This document shows, one piece after another, positions 7,779-13,925 of a DNA stretch of 13,929 bases. Numbering within the stretch: position 1 is the first letter of the stretch; each line of letters opens with the position of its first letter. The stretch is from the NCBI GenBank assembly GCA_946482495.1, contig CAMLRV010000035.1:1-13929 (forward strand). Direction: 5' to 3'. Origin of the DNA: an uncultured Flavobacteriia bacterium. Its GTDB lineage: Bacteria > Bacteroidota > Bacteroidia > Flavobacteriales > Flavobacteriaceae. Made by a program: the position numbers and the translations under genes. Below the pieces are notes generated by a model that was not told the DNA's origin, searched no databases, and was given only the letters and a program-made list of their open reading frames with translations.

Positions 7779-9090
7779 TTGCTAAAGTTTTTGATATGTT
7801 TAATGTATATGCTTTGATGGCTGGAATAAGAGCAGCAACTAATCCGACTAACAAGGTTAATCCAAATAAAAGTCCTTCTTTTTTCCAAATAATTTCCATA
7901 GGATTAAATCCTAATTTAAAATCTGATTCTGAGGCTTGTGACAACAGAACTATCCCAACTCTACCTAAAATTGTGCCAAACAAGTAGCCAACTACACAAA
8001 GCATCATACTTTCCAATAAAACTACTAAAAGTAATTGGCGTCTTTTGGCACCGTTCACACGCATTAAGGCAAATTCTGATTTTCTTTCTTTTAAGGTATT
8101 GAACAATGCTATAAAAATAGAAATTCCAGAAATTAACATAATTCCGAAAGCTAAATACTTCAAGGCATTGATTCCCACACCGAACATATCAAAAACTCTA
8201 TTCATTTGATATGTTGGTAAAGCCGCTTGCATTTTTGTATTTTGAGCGATTAGAGTTGGCCACATAAAAACACCCATTTTATTTCTGAACTCAATTAATA
8301 CCGAAGTAATTTCCATATTTGGTTCATCAATTGTCATGTCGTGTTCGTGTTCGTCATGCACATGTCCGGGTTCTCCATGAGCTGGATTTTCGGCTACTTC
8401 ATCTTCATGATGTATATGACCTGGTTCCCCATGAGCAGGATTTTCAGCTACTTCTTCATGAGATTCTTCATGACCTTCTTCATGGTGCATTTGCCAAACC
8501 GTCGGAATATTTGATAAGATTAAATTATCAATTACTTTCCCTGTTTTAGAAGCAATTCCTACTACAACATATTCGCCATGTTCATGAACTTCACCTTCTG
8601 CAGCACTACCATGTGTTCCTTTAAAATTATCTCCTAATTTTAGATTTAATTTTTCGGCCACATCGGCTCCAACAACCACTTCATAATTATGTTCAAAAAC
8701 ATTTCCTTCAGCAATTTTCGCTTGATATTTTTCAATATAATCTGGTGTCGTTCCAACGATTTTAAATCCCACATAATTATCACCATATGCTAACGGAATG
8801 GCTTTTTTTACATACGGATGTTTCATCCAAACTTTTACAGAATCATAACTGATATTTCCTGTTGGATCATCCACTTGATATACTGAAGACAATACCAATT
8901 GCAATGGACTTCCTTGTGCTCCTAACACTAAATCAACACCATCTAAATTGCTTTGGTATTTTTCTTCGAATTGTTTTTCAACCAAAATTAATACCGTGAT
9001 AATAGCTACTGAAGCCGTTAACAACAAGATACTTAAAATGGTATTTAAAGGTTTAAACCAAATATTTTTCCAAGCTAATTTTCCGATCAT
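7771..9090 (-). CDS. FtsX-type ABC transporter permease with His-rich segment (ZrgB-like)
   Basis: Four-helix permease of the MacB/FtsX type: TM1 at about residues 14-37, a large extracytoplasmic domain (38-285), and three C-terminal helices at about 308-332, 351-378 and 406-432 that form the FtsX domain; LKERKSEFALMRVNGAKR just after the second helix is the classic FtsX/LolE-type cytoplasmic motif. The N-terminal extracytoplasmic part carries DLVLGAQGSPLQLVLSS and DPTGNISYD, which resemble the permeases paired with DUF3299 proteins. Odd feature: residues 202-250 hold 13 histidines and many acidic residues and include a 15-residue duplication (213-227 and 231-245). A smaller His cluster lies at 160-171. 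Such stretches bind Zn, Ni, Cu or Co in other transporters. The ATG overlaps the stop of the ATPase gene (ATGA) and the gene overlaps the next one by eight bases. FtsX permeases often act as mechanotransmitters or extractors rather than importers, so the transport direction is open. Confidence 0.88.
   Translation of the reverse strand: MIGKLAWKNIWFKPLNTILSILLLTASVAIITVLILVEKQFEEKYQSNLDGVDLVLGAQGSPLQLVLSSVYQVDDPTGNISYDSVKVWMKHPYVKKAIPLAYGDNYVGFKIVGTTPDYIEKYQAKIAEGNVFEHNYEVVVGADVAEKLNLKLGDNFKGTHGSAAEGEVHEHGEYVVVGIASKTGKVIDNLILSNIPTVWQMHHEEGHEESHEEVAENPAHGEPGHIHHEDEVAENPAHGEPGHVHDEHEHDMTIDEPNMEITSVLIEFRNKMGVFMWPTLIAQNTKMQAALPTYQMNRVFDMFGVGINALKYLAFGIMLISGISIFIALFNTLKERKSEFALMRVNGAKRRQLLLVVLLESMMLCVVGYLFGTILGRVGIVLLSQASESDFKLGFNPMEIIWKKEGLLFGLTLLVGLVAALIPAIKAYTLNISKTLANA
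8356..8454 (-). repeat. duplicated His-rich coding repeat in the permease
   Basis: Two 45-base units, 8410-8454 and 8356-8400, are 54 bases apart and in the same frame. They encode EVAENPAHGEPGHIH and EVAENPAHGEPGHVH. The copies differ at seven bases; five are silent and two fall in one codon (Ile/Val). The spacer encodes HED. Confidence 0.9.
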
Positions 9091-9716
9091 ACCATTGTAA
9101 TTTGGTTAGTAAATTTTTGTTTGATACGACTATCGTGGGTTACAATAATCAAAGCCGTTTTATATTCTTTTGACAAACCTTCTAATAATTCAATTACTTT
9201 ATCTGCATTTTTATCATCTAAACTTGAAGTTGGCTCATCTGCCAATAAAACTTTAGGCTCATTAATCAAAGCACGAGCAATAGACACTCTTTGTTGTTGC
9301 CCCACACTTAACTGACTAGGTAATTTATGTGCTTGTTCGGCAATATCTAGTTTTTGTAATAATTCTTGAGCTCTTTTAGTGTGTTTTTTCCCAGTTGCTA
9401 ACCAACTTGCCATTTCTAAATTTTCCAATACGGAAAGTGCAGCAATAAAATGTGATTTTTGAAAAACAACACCTATATTTTTACCACGAAACTTATCAGC
9501 TTTACTGCTTTTCAAATGAGTGATTTCCTTATTATGAATAAAAATCTCACCAGAATTTGGTTGCAACAATCCAGCTAAAATATGCAAATAAGTCGTTTTT
9601 CCTTTTCCAGAATTTCCTGTAACCAAAATAGTATTACCAGCCTGACAAAACAAATCGGGCATGATAAAAGTTTGGTCTTGATTATAAGAAAACGTGATGT
9701 TTTTAGTACTTATCAT
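9087..9716 (-). CDS. ABC transporter ATP-binding protein (ZrgC/LolD/MacB type)
   Basis: Cytoplasmic ATPase partner of the FtsX permease. All ABC motifs are present: Walker A GNSGKGKT at residues 34-41, Q-loop Gln86 (VVFQKSH), signature LSVGQQQR at 136-143 (Val in place of the usual Gly at the third position, otherwise canonical), Walker B VLLADEP at 156-162, D-loop SSLD at 164-167 and H-loop His194. At 209 residues it is a compact stand-alone ATPase, as usual for the LolD/MacB/FtsE class. It is the first gene of the minus-strand run; its TGA stop overlaps the permease ATG. Upstream, a weak TATCTTG (9744-9738, minus strand) resembles a -7 box with one base missing, about 21 bases before the ATG; no TTG partner or operator palindrome is evident. 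Its substrate is not deducible from the ATPase and is inferred from the permease. Confidence 0.93.
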   Translation of the reverse strand: MISTKNITFSYNQDQTFIMPDLFCQAGNTILVTGNSGKGKTTYLHILAGLLQPNSGEIFIHNKEITHLKSSKADKFRGKNIGVVFQKSHFIAALSVLENLEMASWLATGKKHTKRAQELLQKLDIAEQAHKLPSQLSVGQQQRVSIARALINEPKVLLADEPTSSLDDKNADKVIELLEGLSKEYKTALIIVTHDSRIKQKFTNQITMV

Positions 9717-9791
9717 CTTTTAAAATAAATTACGACGCAAGATAATGAAATGGAATAAAAAATGTCTTAAACTTTTCTAAAAAAACACAAT

Positions 9792-9807
9792 TAGGTACGC
9801 AGATTTT
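9792..9807 (+). repeat. left inverted repeat of the GxxExxY cassette
   Basis: TAGGTACGCAGATTTT. Its reverse complement differs by a single base from 10308-10323. The CAGATTT word recurs at 9819-9825 and 9881-9887, so this flank holds three copies in the 98 bases before the gene's stop codon. Confidence 0.75.
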
Positions 9808-9888
9808 TATGATTGAACAGATTTAAATTGTCTTTTAATATTTATACTTTTTTGATTTTCATTTTTTTTAAATTACAAAACAGATTTT

Positions 9889-10287
9889 TCAACTCTTCAA
9901 ATTCATCTTACGGTTATTAGTAAATATAATTCTTTTAAATTCTGGTTTATCTCCAAAATTCAAAAGCAAGCCAACTTCTATTTCTGTTGATTTTAAATAA
10001 TTATATAATTGACTTGAATGTGCAGAAATCAAAAATTCAACAGATTTTAATTCAATTATAACTTTATCTTCTACTATAATATCAGCAAAATAATTACCAA
10101 CAGAATTACCTTTATAATAAACATTTATTTGCATTTGAGATTCAATCTTCAATCCTAATTCTTCTAATTCTATTACCAAAGCTCTTTCATAAACTTTTTC
10201 TAAAAAACCAAACCCTAAGGAATTATAAACATTATAATAGGCTTTTAATATTTTCTCAGTTATTAACTTATGCTTAAAATTCTCCAT
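9889..10287 (-). CDS. GxxExxY protein (PD-(D/E)xK nuclease-like)
   Basis: A 132-residue protein of the GxxExxY family, small proteins with a predicted PD-(D/E)xK nuclease fold found in many copies in Bacteroidota. The name-giving motif is at residues 27-33 (GFLEKVY, G27, E30, Y33). The nuclease core is visible as D69 in YFADIIVED, E79-x-K81 in IIELKSV, and the downstream QLYNYL (93-98), the usual Q-x-x-x-Y-L helix. Length is typical of the complete family, so no truncation. Start at ATG 10287; no promoter is evident upstream, so it may rely on read-through from radC. It sits alone inside a pair of inverted repeats, between radC and the ABC operon, and is unrelated to either neighbour. Its function is not established; a DNA-processing or element-maintenance role is only inferred. 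Confidence 0.88.
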   Translation of the reverse strand: MENFKHKLITEKILKAYYNVYNSLGFGFLEKVYERALVIELEELGLKIESQMQINVYYKGNSVGNYFADIIVEDKVIIELKSVEFLISAHSSQLYNYLKSTEIEVGLLLNFGDKPEFKRIIFTNNRKMNLKS

Positions 10288-10307
10288 ACTATTTTTTTTT
10301 AATCTGT

Positions 10308-10323
10308 AAAATCTGTGTACCTA
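10308..10323 (+). repeat. right inverted repeat of the GxxExxY cassette
   Basis: AAAATCTGTGTACCTA, the inverted partner of 9792-9807 with one mismatch (T for C at the eighth-ninth position pair). A second AATCTGT lies at 10301-10307 directly before it, mirroring the AATCTGT read on the opposite strand of the left flank. Confidence 0.75.
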
Positions 10324-10326
10324 TCA

Positions 10327-11010
10327 TTAAAAAATTCCAACATCTTTAAAACTTAAATACCCAAATTCGGTGATAATAATATGGTCTTGCACCAAAATAT
10401 CTAACGTTTGTCCGGCTAATTTCATTTTTTTGGTTAAATGCAAATCGCTTTCGCTGGCTTGCAATTTCCCAGAAGGATGATTGTGACATAAAATTATGGA
10501 AGTGGCAAAATGCTCAAATGCCGTTTTAAAAACCATTCTACAATCAACAACAGTTCCAGTAATTCCGCCTTTACTAATTTGCGATTTATGAATGACCTTA
10601 TTCGAATTATTCAAATACAACACCCAAAATTCTTCATGAGGTAATTCGCCAATGATAGGCTGCATCATTTCAAATACTTTTTTACTCGAAGTAATATGAG
10701 GTAATTCAGTAGCGTCTTCTAACCTTCTTCTTCTACCTAATTCTAAAGCAGCAATAATAGTTATGGCTTTTGCATCACCAATTCCCTTAAATTGTGTTAA
10801 TTGATTAATCGATAATTTACTTAATTGATTCAGATTATTATTTGATGAAGCTAAAATACGCTGACACAATTGTACGGCACTTTCATTAGGAGAGCCAGAA
10901 CCAATTAAGATGGCAAGTAATTCGGAATCGGATAAGGAAGATTTTCCCTTTAGTTGTAGTTTTTCTCTAGGACGATCGTCTTCGTCCCACTGATTAATTG
11001 GCGTATACAT
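10327..11010 (-). CDS. radC: RadC family protein (JAB/MPN domain)
   Basis: RadC-family protein, historically linked to DNA repair although its enzymatic role remains unproven. From the proposed start the order is: N-terminal YTPINQWDEDDRPREKL, the family's conserved opening; a helix-hairpin-helix region containing FKGIGDAKA; GRRRRLED; and a C-terminal JAB/MPN metalloprotease-like domain with the HNHPSG motif and the following Asp (SESD), plus the upstream Glu in HEEFWVLYLN, giving an intact JAMM-type metal site. The longest frame extends to an ATG at 11067 (246 residues), but I choose the ATG at 11010 (227 residues): the family begins at this point, and a consensus promoter occupies 11067-11038, inside the extension. 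The gene is divergent from the DUF1287 lipoprotein. Its stop lies four bases from the right repeat of the inserted cassette, and the gene is intact. Confidence 0.92.
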   Translation of the reverse strand: MYTPINQWDEDDRPREKLQLKGKSSLSDSELLAILIGSGSPNESAVQLCQRILASSNNNLNQLSKLSINQLTQFKGIGDAKAITIIAALELGRRRRLEDATELPHITSSKKVFEMMQPIIGELPHEEFWVLYLNNSNKVIHKSQISKGGITGTVVDCRMVFKTAFEHFATSIILCHNHPSGKLQASESDLHLTKKMKLAGQTLDILVQDHIIITEFGYLSFKDVGIF

Positions 11011-11037
11011 GAAATTATTTTTGGCGTTTATAAAAAT

Positions 11038-11067
11038 CAAATGTAAAAATTTTTCAAAGTCTTTCAA
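11038..11067 (-). promoter_or_regulatory. radC promoter
   Basis: On the minus strand, TTG (11067-11065), 19 bases, TACATTTG (11045-11038). Both elements and the spacing match the Bacteroidota consensus. The -7 box ends 27 bases before the ATG at 11010, which supports the shorter radC start. Confidence 0.6.
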
Positions 11068-11073
11068 AATAAA

Positions 11074-11760
11074 ATGATTACAAATCCGTTCTATAAAAAA
11101 CCACTATTTATGAACTACATTTTTATTCTTTGTTTTCTTTTGGGTTTTACTTCTTGTAAAAAAGAAGTTACTCTTGCAGATAAAAACATTCGAATTTCCG
11201 AAAAACAGAATATTACTCCAATCGAAAATCCAAATTCTTTTGGAGAAAGACTTTCTAACGCAGCCATTTCAATTATTGACAAAGAGGTGGTTTATACACC
11301 AGATTACGTGAAGTTAAAATACCCGAATGGTGATGTTCCCGCTAAAACTGGAGTTTGTACGGATGTAATTATTCGCGCATACAGAAAATTGAATATCGAT
11401 TTACAGAAAGAAGTCCATGAAGATATGGTTACAAATTTTAGCAAATATCCGAATTTAGAAAAATGGGGATTAAAAACTACTGATAAAAATATAGACCACA
11501 GACGCGTTCCTAATTTGGAAATTTTCTTTGGGAGAAAAGGAACAACATTACCAATTTCGCAAAATGCAAACGATTATAAAACTGGGGAAATTGTGACTTG
11601 GATGATTAATGATAAATTACCACATATTGGGATTATTACACATTTAAAATCGGAAGATGGCAAGCGAAATTTAATTGTACACAATGTTGGTGGCGGACAA
11701 GTATTGGAAGATTGTTTGTTTAGTTATACGATTGTGGGGCATTTTCAATATGGAAAATAA
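11074..11760 (+). CDS. DUF1287 domain lipoprotein (NlpC/P60-like cysteine peptidase fold)
   Basis: Predicted lipoprotein: a basic start (KK at residues 8-9), a hydrophobic stretch LFMNYIFILCFLLGF and a lipobox-like FTSC with Cys28 as the lipidation site. The body matches the DUF1287 family closely: YTPDYVKLKYPNGDVPA (74-90), GVCTDVIIRAYR (93-104) with the candidate nucleophile Cys95, NIDHRRVPNLE (139-149), LPHIGI with His184 and IVHNVGGG (201-208). DUF1287 proteins resemble papain-like NlpC/P60 amidases, so a peptidoglycan-directed or other envelope amidase role is plausible but unproven. Start: ATG 11074 is preferred because the internal Met13 would leave a signal peptide without a positive charge; Met13 (11110) remains possible. 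The gene is divergent from radC and is followed by a strong terminator. No consensus promoter was found for it. Confidence 0.88.
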   Translation: MITNPFYKKPLFMNYIFILCFLLGFTSCKKEVTLADKNIRISEKQNITPIENPNSFGERLSNAAISIIDKEVVYTPDYVKLKYPNGDVPAKTGVCTDVIIRAYRKLNIDLQKEVHEDMVTNFSKYPNLEKWGLKTTDKNIDHRRVPNLEIFFGRKGTTLPISQNANDYKTGEIVTWMINDKLPHIGIITHLKSEDGKRNLIVHNVGGGQVLEDCLFSYTIVGHFQYGK

Positions 11761-11765
11761 AAAAC

Positions 11766-11804
11766 AAACCCTCCAAGAGTTTTGAACTTTTGGAGGGTTT
11801 TATA
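11766..11804. terminator. bidirectional intrinsic terminator between the DUF1287 gene and mpl
   Basis: AAACCCTCCAA (11766-11776) pairs perfectly with TTGGAGGGTTT (11790-11800). Three further inner pairs (one G-T) make a 14-base stem with a seven-base loop, followed by T-rich sequence. The A-run before the stem supplies a U-run on the other strand. It lies between two convergent genes and can serve both. Confidence 0.88.
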
Positions 11805-11813
11805 TATTGGCAC

Positions 11814-11839
11814 ATTGACTAATCGTCTAATTGACTAAT
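11814..11839. repeat. short direct repeat at the 3' end of mpl
   Basis: ATTGACTAAT occurs at 11814-11823 and again at 11830-11839 (period 16); the second copy runs from the mpl TAG stop (11829-11827) into its final codons. It looks like a small local duplication. Confidence 0.6.
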
Positions 11840-13182
11840 TCTTTGACTTCATCAAAATTCAAACCGCCATAATTACCTGAACTCATTAAAAGTAATGCCG
11901 AATTATCAAAATTTTGTTTGAATAAAAAGTCCTTAAATTCGGTTGGATTCGTATAAATAATTAAATCGTCTCTTTTGAAAGATTGCGCAATTTGCTCGTA
12001 AGTAACTTCTTCTAAGCGTTTAATTTTTACTGCATCAGGTGAATAAAAAACAACCGCCACATCAGCAGCATCTAAAGCGCCTTCATATTCTTTTAAGAAT
12101 TCGGCATTTAAACTACTATAAGTATGCAATTCTAAACATGCAATTAATTTTCTATCTGGATATTGGGCTTTTACCGCTTTTGTTGTTGCCGAAACTTTAC
12201 TTGGCGAATGTGCAAAATCTTTATATGCTACTTTGTTTGAACTTTCTGCGATTTTTTCTAGTCGTTTACTTGCACCTTTAAAACTAGCAATGGCTTCATA
12301 GAAATCTGCTTCGTCTACTCCCATGCATTGGCAAACCCATTTCGCACCAGCTAAATTACTTAAATTATGGGCTCCGAAAACTTCAATTGGCATAGGTCCG
12401 TCTGGTGTTTCTAATAAAGTTGTTCCATTTTCTACCGAATAAACTGGTGTTTGATAAGGAATTTTACGAATTGGATTTTGAGTTTCTTCTGCAACCGATT
12501 TCACCGCAGCATCTTCTTCGTTATAAATTAAAATACCACCTTTTGTGATTTGATTGGCGAAAATTCTGAATTGTTCTACATAATTATCAAAAGTTGGAAA
12601 CACGTTAATATGATCCCAAGCAATTCCAGATAACAATGCAATATTAGGTTGATACAAGTGGAATTTCGGACGTAAATCGATTGGAGAAGTTAAATATTCA
12701 TCACCTTCTAAAACAATAAAATCATTTGTTTCTGTTAAATGAACCATTGTATCGAATCCTTCTAATTGTGCACCAACCATATAATCGACTTCAATATTAT
12801 GGTAATGCATCACATGTAAAATCATAGAAGTGATAGTTGTTTTTCCATGTGAACCACCAATCACTACTCGAGTTTTATTTTTAGATTGCTCGTATAAAAA
12901 CTCTGGATACGAATAAATTTTTAAGCCTAATTCTTGAGCTTTAAGCAATTCTGGATTATCCGCTTTAGCGTGCATTCCCAAAATAATGGCTTCAATATCT
13001 GAAGTAATTTTTTCAGGAAACCAACCTTCTTCTTTCGGCAATAAACCTTTTTTTTCTAATCGTGATTTTGAAGGTTCAAAAATAGCATCATCGCTACCTG
13101 TAACTTGATATCCTTTATTGTGTAATGCTAATGCTAAATTGTGCATGGCTGCTCCGCCAATAGCTATGAAATGTGTTCTCAT
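11827..13182 (-). CDS. mpl: Mpl-like Mur ligase (UDP-MurNAc:tripeptide ligase, peptidoglycan recycling)
   Basis: Cytoplasmic ATP-dependent Mur ligase. Mpl joins the recovered L-Ala-gamma-D-Glu-meso-DAP tripeptide to UDP-MurNAc, bypassing MurC-MurE. Seen: an N-terminal UDP-binding Rossmann domain (HFIAIGGAAMHNLALAL; GSD at 29-31); the Mpl-style ILGMHAKADNPELL (67-80); ATP loop GSHGKTT at 110-116; DEY at 161-163 and WDHINVF at 189-195 for metal and ATP binding; AHNLSNLAGA at 271-280 starting the last part of the central domain; RLEK at 307-310; C-terminal domain with MSSGNYGG (433-440), matching MSNGGFGG of E. coli Mpl. At 451 residues it fits Mpl. Variations: the usual DDFAHHP reads KDFAHSP (321-327), and the EPRSNT segment reads ELHTYSS (351-357), which may reflect a lineage-specific subgroup or altered substrate. 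MurC is the alternative, less likely from the length and the motifs above. Confidence 0.82.
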   Translation of the reverse strand: MRTHFIAIGGAAMHNLALALHNKGYQVTGSDDAIFEPSKSRLEKKGLLPKEEGWFPEKITSDIEAIILGMHAKADNPELLKAQELGLKIYSYPEFLYEQSKNKTRVVIGGSHGKTTITSMILHVMHYHNIEVDYMVGAQLEGFDTMVHLTETNDFIVLEGDEYLTSPIDLRPKFHLYQPNIALLSGIAWDHINVFPTFDNYVEQFRIFANQITKGGILIYNEEDAAVKSVAEETQNPIRKIPYQTPVYSVENGTTLLETPDGPMPIEVFGAHNLSNLAGAKWVCQCMGVDEADFYEAIASFKGASKRLEKIAESSNKVAYKDFAHSPSKVSATTKAVKAQYPDRKLIACLELHTYSSLNAEFLKEYEGALDAADVAVVFYSPDAVKIKRLEEVTYEQIAQSFKRDDLIIYTNPTEFKDFLFKQNFDNSALLLMSSGNYGGLNFDEVKELVN

Positions 13183-13247
13183 TTATTATGTTTTTGGTTT
13201 ATTGTTTATTGTTAACTAGGAACTACAAACTATAAACTTATTTCTTT

Positions 13248-13925
13248 TTACTTTTTAATACTTAATGCTTTTGCTTTATCTTTTAATTTGTTCATATACA
13301 AATCGTACAATTTTGCATACGTTGTTGCCGATTTACCAATTTGATGCGCTTTGATCAAATTAACTTCCGCTTCTTTATATCTTTTATAATACACATCAAT
13401 ATAACCTTTGGCTAAATAGCCATCGACTTTTGAAATGGTCAGTAATTCATCTGCATATTTATTAGCTTTTTTTTCACTTCCCCCAACAATTCCTGGCAAT
13501 TCGATATAGAAAATCACTAATGCCCAACGTGTTTCAATATGCTTTTTATCTAAAACTGAAGCTTTCAAAAAAGCAGTTTCAATATCATCAATCATTCCAA
13601 AAGCCTTAAACTTAGTGACAGATTTCGCTTTCATAGCCATTGCTGCACCATATTTAAACCAATAATTAGCGCTATTTGGATTTTGTGTTTTAAGCTTTTT
13701 ATAATAATCAATTGCAATATCCCACTTTTTAGTATATCCTGCAATATCTCCTAAATATTCTATCGTTTTTTGATGATTTGGTGTGCTTTTTAAATAAGAT
13801 TCGAACAAAATTTTAGCTTCTGTATATTTCTTTTCTTTAAATAGTTTCTCTGCTTTTTCAAAATTAGTTTGTGAAAAAGAAACAGTATTTACAAGTAAAA
13901 AAAATATAAGAATAACTTTTTTCAT
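13248..13925 (-). CDS. secreted tetratricopeptide repeat protein
   Basis: A 225-residue exported protein. Signal peptide at residues 1-18 (MKKVILIFFLLVNTVSFS) with a likely cut next to SQ. TPR-like helix pairs follow: about 20-49 (ANFEKAEKLFKEKKYTEA type, here NFEKAEKLFKEKKYTEAK), 53-83 (TIEYLGDIAGYTKKWDIAIDYYKKL), 84-125, and 167-197 (GYLAKGYIDVYYKRYKEAEVNLIKAH), separated by an ELPGIVGGSEKKANKYADEL segment (142-161) that recurs in bacteroidotal TPR proteins as I know them. TPRs mediate protein-protein contacts in the periplasm; the partner is unknown. Its ATG is at the window edge (13925-13923), so the frame is complete but its promoter and upstream neighbour lie outside. It runs toward mpl with a 65-base gap that has no clear promoter or terminator, so read-through into mpl is possible. 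Confidence 0.85.
   Translation of the reverse strand: MKKVILIFFLLVNTVSFSQTNFEKAEKLFKEKKYTEAKILFESYLKSTPNHQKTIEYLGDIAGYTKKWDIAIDYYKKLKTQNPNSANYWFKYGAAMAMKAKSVTKFKAFGMIDDIETAFLKASVLDKKHIETRWALVIFYIELPGIVGGSEKKANKYADELLTISKVDGYLAKGYIDVYYKRYKEAEVNLIKAHQIGKSATTYAKLYDLYMNKLKDKAKALSIKK

Larger units (their letters stand above)
9792..10323. mobile_element. 532-base inverted-repeat-bounded cassette carrying a GxxExxY gene
   Basis: The terminal repeats are 9792-9807 (TAGGTACGCAGATTTT) and 10308-10323 (AAAATCTGTGTACCTA); they are inverted and match at 15 of 16 bases. Just inside each is a second AATCTGT word in the same relation, separated from the outer repeat by nine extra bases on the left. The only gene inside is the GxxExxY nuclease-like gene. 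The right end stops four bases before the radC stop codon. No transposase is present and no clear target-site duplication is seen (outer flanks read CACAAT on the left and TCATTA on the right). The repeats are direct observation; mobility is inferred. Confidence 0.45.

Noticed and set aside
8319..8549. Open frame on the plus strand rich in His, Leu and Arg opposite the permease's His-rich segment
   Set aside because: It is the antisense image of a repeated GAA/CAT-rich coding stretch; it has no start context, and the minus-strand permease frame is clearly the real gene.
9780..10335. Target-site duplication around the GxxExxY cassette
   Set aside because: The bases outside the two repeats (CACAAT and TCATTA) do not match, so no duplication can be claimed.
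11814..11839. Direct repeat as a possible attachment site or CRISPR remnant
   Set aside because: Only two 10-base copies with no further units; it overlaps the mpl stop and there is no integrase or cas gene nearby. Kept only as a short repeat.
12039..12281. 80-residue open frame antisense to mpl
   Set aside because: It lies wholly inside a well-supported Mur ligase gene and has no promoter or family similarity that I can see.
13183..13247. mpl promoter in the gap after the TPR gene
   Set aside because: Minus-strand TATAGTTTG has three bases instead of two between TA and TTTG, and no TTG is suitably placed; not reported as a feature.
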